From NCBI GenBank assembly GCA_021736565.1, contig JAIPFO010000093.1, forward strand, positions 1 through 10,586: a stretch of 10,586 nt of DNA. Direction: 5' to 3'. This DNA is from Phycisphaerae bacterium (GTDB taxonomy: Bacteria > Planctomycetota > Phycisphaerae > Sedimentisphaerales > SM23-30). The notes below the pieces were generated by a model. That model ran no database searches. It saw nothing but the letters and a program-made list of their open reading frames with translations, and was not told where the DNA came from. A program made the translations under genes and the position numbers. Positions 5,730 to 10,586 of this stretch are shown here, one piece after another (the first letter of the stretch is position 1; every line of letters starts with the position of its first letter).

Positions 5730-7235
5730 ATGAAATCCACAAAAATCATAACTCGCACGCTGGCACTGTTTATCGCCACGATTATCTCAACAACCGCCGC
5801 AGATACCGTCCCAGGCCAACTGACCGAACAAGAAATTGACTTTGCCCAAAAACTAAACAATACTGTTCGACGGGCCGCCCAGATAGCAAGCCCCGCTGTC
5901 GTCAGCCTCAGGGTTGTCAAACAGAACGGCAATGACATCGAAAATCCCCTTGAGAGCATCGGCAGCGGCTGTATTATCACCCCGCAGGGCCACATCGTCA
6001 CCAATAATCATCTCGTCCAGGAAACCCAGGAAGTCAGGGTCATCCTGGCCGATGGGCAGGAGTTTATTGCCCGTAATATTATGCTCGACCCCGATACGGA
6101 CCTGGCCGTTATAAAAATCAACCCCACGGGACAAAATCTCCCGGTGATCACTTTTGGCGATTCCGACCAAAGCCAGGTCGGTGATTTTGTCCTGGCCATT
6201 GGCAATCCTTTCGGAATGCTCAGCCAAACCGTTACATCGGGTATTATCAGCTTCAAAGGCCGTAAAACCCATATTCTTGGCCAATGGGGCCTCGAAGATT
6301 TCATCCAGACCGACGCGGTGATCAATAAAGGCAACAGCGGCGGCCCTCTCACCAACCTCTATGGTGAAGTGATCGGCATCAATTCCAATATCTACAGCCT
6401 CATGGGCCACGCCACCGGTTATGGCTTTGCGATCCCCAGCAATACCGCCAAATACGTCTGCGAACAACTCATCAAGTTCAAAAAAGTCCAACGCGGCTAC
6501 CTCGGAGTCGCCATGTCGCCCCTGACCCTCGCACAGATCCGACGGAAGGTCACCCTCAAAGACCCCATCGACCCCGCCATAATCCGGCTGACAAAAACCA
6601 TCCCGGCAACCATGGAAGGCGTCCTGGTCCAGACGGTCTTCAAAAACACCCCCGCCGCCAGGGCCGGAATGAAGAACCTGGATATCCTCCTGAAAATCGA
6701 CGACACTGAAGTCACATCATCACGTCAGGCATCAGAGTTGATCGCCCGACTCGCTCCCCGGGTAAAAGTCAAATGCACTCTATGGCGAGATAAAAAAGAG
6801 CTTGAACTGGAAGTCACGCTCGGACGCCGTGAAGTCGCCCGCAAGAAAATGCCCACCAGCGCCAAAGACGCCCTGGAAACACCCCCGGCCACAACCCCGC
6901 CGATCGAACCCTTCCGACCGTCACCCGACCAATCGGTAAAACTCGGGATTCGCCCCATCCTCATCACCCCGGAAATGGCACGCCAGTATGGCTACCCACC
7001 CACAACTACCGGCATCATGGTCACAAACCTTCTCCCCGGCAGCATCGCCGCTGAAAATGGGTTGAAAAATGGCGATATCATTCAAACCATCAATGGAAAT
7101 CCCACACCCGGAACACAGGACGGAATGGCAATACTACTGTTTTTGATCGATCAGGCCAAACTCAATCACGGGTCATTCTCTTTAGCGATCATCAATAAAA
7201 CCGAACAAAAGACGTTCACCTTCAAAATGCCATAA
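5730..7235 (+). CDS. HtrA/Deg-family periplasmic serine protease with two PDZ domains
   Basis: This 501-residue S1C protease acts in envelope protein quality control. It has an N-terminal signal peptide (MKSTKIITR, hydrophobic 10-20, likely cleavage after TTAA near 24). The trypsin-like domain is about 45-240, with an intact triad: H94 in GHIVTNNH, D124 in DPDTDLAVIK, S203 in NKGNSGGPL. PDZ1 is about 245-345 (YLGVAMSP...GVLVQTVFKNTPAARAGMKNLDILLKI) and carries an insertion of roughly 20 residues after the YLGV strand. A Pro-rich linker with TPPATTPP precedes PDZ2 (about 405-490; GIMVTNLLPGSIAAENGLKNGDIIQTING). The frame is open to an ATG at 5679, but that start lies inside repeat copy C. The ATG at 5730 has GGAG 11 bases ahead and gives a proper signal peptide, so I chose it. 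It is followed 39 bases later by yacG, and panB, this gene and yacG may be cotranscribed. It resembles DegP/DegQ; the exact subtype is not assigned. Confidence 0.93.
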   Translation: MKSTKIITRTLALFIATIISTTAADTVPGQLTEQEIDFAQKLNNTVRRAAQIASPAVVSLRVVKQNGNDIENPLESIGSGCIITPQGHIVTNNHLVQETQEVRVILADGQEFIARNIMLDPDTDLAVIKINPTGQNLPVITFGDSDQSQVGDFVLAIGNPFGMLSQTVTSGIISFKGRKTHILGQWGLEDFIQTDAVINKGNSGGPLTNLYGEVIGINSNIYSLMGHATGYGFAIPSNTAKYVCEQLIKFKKVQRGYLGVAMSPLTLAQIRRKVTLKDPIDPAIIRLTKTIPATMEGVLVQTVFKNTPAARAGMKNLDILLKIDDTEVTSSRQASELIARLAPRVKVKCTLWRDKKELELEVTLGRREVARKKMPTSAKDALETPPATTPPIEPFRPSPDQSVKLGIRPILITPEMARQYGYPPTTTGIMVTNLLPGSIAAENGLKNGDIIQTINGNPTPGTQDGMAILLFLIDQAKLNHGSFSLAIINKTEQKTFTFKMP

Positions 7236-7274
7236 TCTCAACATGCAACTCTCTGCCGAGACAGGAGAAGAACA

Positions 7275-7469
7275 ATGACATCTAAAATCTGTCCAATTTG
7301 TAAACTCAAAATATCTGACAAAGACCCGGACATCCAAAAATACGCCCCCTTTTGCGGCAAACGCTGCCAACAGGTCGATTTAGGAAAATGGTTTTCAGGT
7401 TCCTACGCGATCCCCGCGGTAGAACTTGAAGATGAAGATTTTTTAGACCTGCCCCAGCAGGAACCATAA
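7275..7469 (+). CDS. yacG: DNA gyrase inhibitor YacG family zinc-ribbon protein
   Basis: This 64-residue protein has the YacG pattern: CPICK (6-10) and FCGKRC (26-31) supply the four zinc-binding cysteines, followed at once by the diagnostic DLGKWFSGSYAIP. In E. coli, YacG binds gyrase B and inhibits it; whether that role holds in distant phyla is not known. The C-terminal tail is acidic (VELEDEDFLDLPQQ). AGGAG lies about 7 bases before the ATG, one of the best ribosome-binding sites in the window. It follows the protease gene by 39 bases. Confidence 0.93.
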   Translation: MTSKICPICKLKISDKDPDIQKYAPFCGKRCQQVDLGKWFSGSYAIPAVELEDEDFLDLPQQEP

Positions 7470-7557
7470 GCCACTGATAACAAACACTTTATATCGACCA
7501 TAATACCAAACGGCCCTCCGTGACACCCTACTTTTCACTTTCATCAAAATAATAACA

Positions 7558-7585
7558 TTGCAACTTGAGACAGCCAAATTATAAT
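7558..7585 (+). promoter_or_regulatory. Promoter of the 636-aa membrane protein gene
   Basis: TTGCAA (7558-7563), a 16-base spacer and a perfect TATAAT (7580-7585) lie 57 bases before the chosen start. The 140-bp gap between yacG and this gene otherwise shows no terminator or repeat. The sequence fits a sigma-70-type promoter well. Confidence 0.6.
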
Positions 7586-7641
7586 TTCAAACGTATTATT
7601 GGTATCAGTACATGAAATTGTTTAATGGAAAGGTAACTACA

Positions 7642-9552
7642 ATGGCAGATAATAACAGTCCTACCGAAATCCAGTCATCCTTCGACTGGAGCAAATTCCC
7701 ATTTATAAAGATTTTTAATGGATTTGCCCTGGCCCGCCGACCGGGTAAACTGCTTCTGGCCCTCATGGGGATAGTCATTCTCTGTTTTGTCGGAACGATT
7801 CTCGATTTCATTTTCCCCGGTGCCATGGTCATGTCAAGTGAGATTGACGGAAAAATTGTCATCTCAACCGAACTGGACATCTACACCTCGCTCAAAAGCA
7901 AAGAGGCACGCAACAATTTCGAAAATTATCTATTAAACGTTAAAGAATACAATGATGGCAAGATTTTGGATTTATTGATGGCCGCGCCATTTGAAGATAA
8001 AAATAAACCCAAAAATCGTGAAGAGGCTGAAAAATGGATTAAGGAGGGGGTGGTCAACGCGAAGGTCCATGATCAATATTACGAGGGCTTTTACTACTCC
8101 ATTCCACTCCTTAAAACACAATACGATCGAACGCGTGGTCATATTGAAAAAAGGTTCAAAAAAACCAATGCCAACCAGGATCTTCGAAAGGAAACCCTCG
8201 AACGGTTAGAGGAGGCCTACATCGGATTGTTCTCCGCACTGACCCGGGGGGACCAGACCAGTGATGACCGGGATATCTGGGTCCATCGGATCATTGACAC
8301 CACCGATAAAGAAAAGGCCAAAAATAAAGACATGCTGGCACACACCATGGAATGGGCCCGGATCTACCATCTCTCCGATTCGGCCAAAGGACATGGTATA
8401 TTCCGCGCATTCCTGAAGTTTAAAGCATGGCATTTGCATCAGATCGCCACAGAGCTGGTGCGCGGCGATTTCGCCATGGCCAAAAATCAGTGCCATGAAT
8501 TATTGTTAGGCATCTGCTGGCTATTCCGGTTCAATTTCCTGTATGCCATGCTGTTAACCCTCATCGGCGGGGCCGTCTGGTCCATCGTTGGCGGGGCGAT
8601 ATGCCGCATGACCGCGTTGCAAGTTGCTCGCGATGAACGCATCGGCCCTATGGCCGCCCTGCGGTTCAGTATGGGTAAATTCGCCAGCTTCTTCACCGCT
8701 CCCTTGATCCCCTGTATGATCATTGTGGCCATCGCACTGGCAACCTGGGTTGTCAGCCTGTTGGCCGCCATTCCGTACGTGGGTGAGATCATCGCCCCGG
8801 CCCTCATTTTAATGGCACTGCTGGGCGGGTTTATCATTGCCCTGGTGACCATCGGGCTCATCGGCGGCTATAACCTCATGTACCCCACCATCGCCGTTGA
8901 AGGCTCTGACAATTTCGATGCCATCAGCCGGTCTTTCAGCTACCTGTTCGCCCAACCCTGGCGAATGGGCTTCTATTCCCTGATCGCCTTTATCTACGGG
9001 GCCATCTGTTATCTCTTTGTACGGCTCTTTGTTTTTCTCATGCTCACCGCCGTTCACACCACAGTGGGCTCCGCGGTCAACATCGACGCCTCGGCCAATA
9101 TCAGCATCCTTGGAAAACTCGACGCCATCTGGCCCGCGCCGGAATTCTTTAACCTCCAACCCGCCATAAACTGGTGGGGACTCAATTACACTGAAACCTT
9201 TGCCGCCGGTATCGTCTGGATTTGGATCGCCCTGACCGTCGCGATGATCCTGGCGTTTGTCGTCAGCTTCTTCTTCTCAATAAACACAACCATTTACTTC
9301 CTGCTGCGTCAGCGCGTGGACGCGACCGAACTGGAAGATGTCTTTGTCGAACAGGACTTCGAAGAACTCACCGAAGAACAACCCCTAACACCTACACCTG
9401 AACCCCCGATAGACAAAGCACCCGCAGAAGCACCCACACCACCGGCAGACCCGCCAACCCAGCACCCCCCCGCACCCACGATCCCCCTGGAACACGCCGA
9501 AAAACCAGAAGACCCGGCCCCCAAAAAGAAACCCGACGAACCTTCTGAATGA
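7642..9552 (+). CDS. Large multi-pass membrane protein of unknown function with a proline-rich C-terminal tail
   Basis: I do not recognise a family. The protein is 636 residues from the ATG at 7642, which has GGAAAGG 8 bases ahead; an in-frame ATG at 7612 lacks such a site. Layout: soluble N-terminus; TM1 about 37-58; a mainly helical, charged soluble domain about 60-290 (EARNNFENYLLNVKEYNDG..., many Lys/Glu and aromatic residues); TM2 about 296-320; two to three helices about 350-416 rich in Gly/Ala/Ile; one to two about 442-470; and one or two about 519-556. A tail of about 75 residues follows, with repeated TP/PP/EP units and acidic residues, ending in KKKPDEPSE. The Gly-rich helices (IIALVTIGLIGGYNLMYP) recall the membrane cores of general transporter-like or YIP1/DUF-type proteins, but no signature is decisive. 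The gene appears monocistronic, with its own promoter and terminator. It might be an envelope or stress protein; this is a guess. Confidence 0.88.
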   Translation: MADNNSPTEIQSSFDWSKFPFIKIFNGFALARRPGKLLLALMGIVILCFVGTILDFIFPGAMVMSSEIDGKIVISTELDIYTSLKSKEARNNFENYLLNVKEYNDGKILDLLMAAPFEDKNKPKNREEAEKWIKEGVVNAKVHDQYYEGFYYSIPLLKTQYDRTRGHIEKRFKKTNANQDLRKETLERLEEAYIGLFSALTRGDQTSDDRDIWVHRIIDTTDKEKAKNKDMLAHTMEWARIYHLSDSAKGHGIFRAFLKFKAWHLHQIATELVRGDFAMAKNQCHELLLGICWLFRFNFLYAMLLTLIGGAVWSIVGGAICRMTALQVARDERIGPMAALRFSMGKFASFFTAPLIPCMIIVAIALATWVVSLLAAIPYVGEIIAPALILMALLGGFIIALVTIGLIGGYNLMYPTIAVEGSDNFDAISRSFSYLFAQPWRMGFYSLIAFIYGAICYLFVRLFVFLMLTAVHTTVGSAVNIDASANISILGKLDAIWPAPEFFNLQPAINWWGLNYTETFAAGIVWIWIALTVAMILAFVVSFFFSINTTIYFLLRQRVDATELEDVFVEQDFEELTEEQPLTPTPEPPIDKAPAEAPTPPADPPTQHPPAPTIPLEHAEKPEDPAPKKKPDEPSE

Positions 9553-9573
9553 TCAAACCATGATAACTCCCCT

Positions 9574-9612
9574 ACAGGCCTTCCCGGAAAAACGCCAGGA
9601 AGGCCTGTTTTT
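9574..9612 (+). terminator. Intrinsic terminator of the membrane protein gene
   Basis: ACAGGCCTTCC (9574-9584) and GGAAGGCCTGT (9598-9608) form a perfect 11-bp stem with a 13-base loop, followed by a run of T to 9612. An outer inverted repeat, CCATGA (9558-9563) with TCATGG (9615-9620), frames it. It begins 21 bases after the stop codon. The minus strand lacks a T tract at its other side, so it acts in one direction. Confidence 0.9.
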
Positions 9613-9686
9613 GTTCATGGTATGACAATTAAAATACCAATAAAGGACACTTATCCCTCCAGACCCGAAAATAGTAATAATGTTCC

Positions 9687-9761
9687 GAAATGCCGTCTAA
9701 CCGCCCTGCGATAGAACACATTGGATCGGCCAGAAGCTAAATAGGATCCAGAAATGCCGTC
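9687..9761. repeat. 11-bp direct repeat upstream of the ModE-like gene promoter
   Basis: GAAATGCCGTC occurs exactly at 9687-9697 and 9751-9761, 64 bases apart start to start. The second copy ends 21 bases before the -35 box at 9783. This could be a regulator binding site or an accident. The rest of the 387-bp stretch 9553-9939 holds the terminator, this repeat, a promoter and a leader; I see no gene in it. Confidence 0.35.
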
Positions 9762-9782
9762 GCGTTCATGATATTTTTACCA

Positions 9783-9811
9783 TTGACAAATGATTCAAAA
9801 GCATATAAGAT
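9783..9811 (+). promoter_or_regulatory. Strong sigma-70-type promoter of the ModE-like gene
   Basis: A consensus TTGACA (9783-9788), a 17-base spacer and TAAGAT (9806-9811) point at the regulator gene. The predicted leader is about 120 bases. It includes a weak stem, TCCCT (9900-9904) with AGGGA (9914-9918), inside outer arms CACT (9892-9895) and AGTG (9929-9932). Those outer arms would cover the GTG at 9931, a possible alternative start. No known riboswitch class is recognisable. Confidence 0.62.
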
Positions 9812-9939
9812 ACCTTTGCTTTTCTCGTAGTTTTTTTTCACCGTCGACATGCACCGCCATGCCGCTCGGGAAAAGCCTGCAACATAATATCCACTGCAAT
9901 CCCTCACATAAAAAGGGAACTGAAAGCGAAGTGCCGACG

Positions 9940-10293
9940 ATGTCAAAAAACCTCAAACCCAGGCTCAAGCTGTGGCTGCATTCAGAATCATCCCAGGATT
10001 CTTTCGGCGATGGCAAATGGCGGCTGCTTGAAGCGATCGATCAGACCGAATCCCTCAAAGCAGCCTGTGAAAAACTTGGAATCAGCTACAGAAAAGCATG
10101 GGATGACCTTAAAAATGCCGAAAAATGCCTGAATTTCACACTGGCAACACGGTCGCGTGGCGGCCGTCAGCACGGACAAAGCCACCTGACAGAAAAAGGA
10201 AAAGCATGGATCAAAGCCTATGCCCAATATCGAAAACATATGGAAAATGCCAACAGATCGGCCTACGGCAAATATCTTAAGAATTTTGATTAG
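9940..10293 (+). CDS. ModE N-terminal-type winged-helix transcriptional regulator (single domain)
   Basis: This 117-residue protein matches the LysR-like winged-helix N-terminal domain of ModE. It has KLWLHSE...FGDGKWRLLEAID (10-34), a recognition HTH with SLKAACEKLGISYRKAWDDLKNAE (38-61), and a wing reading GGRQHGQSHLTEKG (74-87), where the family usually has GGxxGGGxxLTxxG. ModE senses molybdate through C-terminal TOBE (Mop) domains; these are absent here, as in many stand-alone ModE-N proteins, so any metal response is unproven. Residues 88-117 form a helical, dimerisation-like tail. The frame is open further upstream, but family alignment begins at this ATG; a GTG at 9931 is an alternative. 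Neither start has a strong ribosome-binding site. The next gene starts 55 bases downstream and is probably its partner or target. Confidence 0.88.
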   Translation: MSKNLKPRLKLWLHSESSQDSFGDGKWRLLEAIDQTESLKAACEKLGISYRKAWDDLKNAEKCLNFTLATRSRGGRQHGQSHLTEKGKAWIKAYAQYRKHMENANRSAYGKYLKNFD

Positions 10294-10348
10294 ACGATAA
10301 AATCGCACCGCAACATCGTAATACATACCATTTTTTAACGAGGGACCT

Positions 10349-10586
10349 ATGACATTTACATTATTCACAAAAAAAACAATTGATCGAGATGCCCGCGCCA
10401 AAAGCCGTTTTACGTCTTTAAAATCCACCTTTAAAATGCGGAAAACGGGCTCCAAAAATACGTATGACGCTGGCGTCAATCTATTTTCTGCCATTTTACT
10501 TCTACTGGCGATCAGCCCGATAATCCATTCCGATTATATCCCCTGGGACGCCCTTACAGCGGACAGCTGGATAATGTCACTTGACC
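10349..10586 (+). CDS. Start of an unidentified membrane-anchored or secreted protein; runs off the right edge
   Basis: The frame is open from an ATG at 10349, with GAGGG 5 bases ahead, to the window end (79 residues and one base). Residues 1-15 are MTFTLFTKKTIDRDA. Residues 16-43 are encoded by repeat copy D (for example FKMRKTGSKNTYDAGV). Residues 44-61 are a hydrophobic helix (NLFSAILLLLAISPIIHS), then DYIPWDALTADSWIMSLD. Removing the repeat would bring a short basic N-terminus close to the helix, as in a normal signal peptide. A second in-frame ATG at 10436, inside the repeat, would also give a signal-peptide-like N-terminus. It follows the ModE-like regulator by 55 bases. A molybdate/tungstate-related protein is possible from context, but the visible sequence does not identify it. 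Confidence 0.68.
   Translation, partial: MTFTLFTKKTIDRDARAKSRFTSLKSTFKMRKTGSKNTYDAGVNLFSAILLLLAISPIIHSDYIPWDALTADSWIMSLD
10394..10479 (+). repeat. Dispersed ~86-bp repeat, copy D, in frame inside a coding region
   Basis: This is the least degraded copy and the reference for the others. Arms CCGTTTT (10405-10411) and AAAACGG (10442-10448) form 7 perfect pairs, extended by two to three more after one mismatch. The loop contains the direct repeat TTTAAAAT twice, 13 bases apart. The right end is an exact palindrome, GACGC-TG-GCGTC (10466-10477), followed by AA. It starts on a codon boundary of the surrounding gene and stays open throughout. Confidence 0.85.

Noticed and set aside
5853..6491. A 212-codon open frame on the minus strand opposite the protease gene
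   Set aside because: It mirrors the strongly conserved HtrA protease domain on the plus strand, has no recognisable motif and is explained by codon bias of the real gene.
9849..9887. A 12-codon upstream open frame in the ModE-like gene leader
   Set aside because: It has no ribosome-binding site and no regulatory codon run, so there is nothing to support translation.
9818..9939. The leader of the ModE-like gene as a cobalamin or molybdenum-cofactor riboswitch (it contains AAAAGGGAAC)
   Set aside because: The other conserved parts of those riboswitch classes are missing and the leader is too short for them.
9988..10494. A 168-codon minus-strand frame across the ModE-like gene and repeat copy D
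   Set aside because: It runs antisense through a clear winged-helix gene and shows no family features, so it is taken as a shadow.

Overview
This window looks like chromosomal DNA from a diderm (Gram-negative) bacterium. It encodes a retrograde lipid-transport (Mla/MCE) machine, a lipobox lipoprotein, a periplasmic HtrA-type protease and a WaaP/Kdo-kinase-like protein. Base composition is near 50% GC and start-site ribosome-binding sequences are often weak. The divergence of PanB, the 64-aa YacG and the general style of the proteins suggest the Planctomycetota (Phycisphaerae-like), but this is a low-confidence inference and nothing here is diagnostic. No tRNA, rRNA, CRISPR array, transposase or phage gene is visible.

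Left part, minus strand (4529 down to 1): mlaE (permease), mlaF (ATPase), mlaD (MCE substrate-binding protein), then a beta-propeller lipoprotein, then the N-terminal half of a WaaP-family kinase that runs off the left edge. The last two are joined stop-to-start (TAG-ATG). The theme is cell-envelope lipid handling. The gaps between these genes are unusually long (110 to 222 bp) and hold repeats and hairpins.

Central part, plus strand (4736 to 7469): panB (pantothenate/CoA pathway), an HtrA/Deg serine protease with two PDZ domains, and yacG (zinc-ribbon gyrase inhibitor). The mlaE-panB gap is divergent, with promoter candidates and a perfect 8-bp hairpin ahead of panB.

Right part, plus strand: a monocistronic 636-aa multi-pass membrane protein of unknown function with its own promoter and a very clear intrinsic terminator. 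Next comes a single-domain ModE-type DNA-binding protein behind a strong promoter. Last is the start of a membrane or secreted protein that runs off the right edge.

The most unusual content is a dispersed repeat of about 86 bp, found four times in the same orientation (1434-1518, 3629-3714, 5610-5693, 10394-10479). Its outer arms can pair in every copy although the arm sequences differ, which suggests a selected hairpin. It ends in a second small palindrome. One copy supplies the stop codon of mlaE, one abuts the panB stop and runs toward the protease start, one may supply a promoter for the lipoprotein gene, and one lies in frame inside the N-terminus of the last gene. This resembles the behaviour of small palindromic elements that insert into genes.
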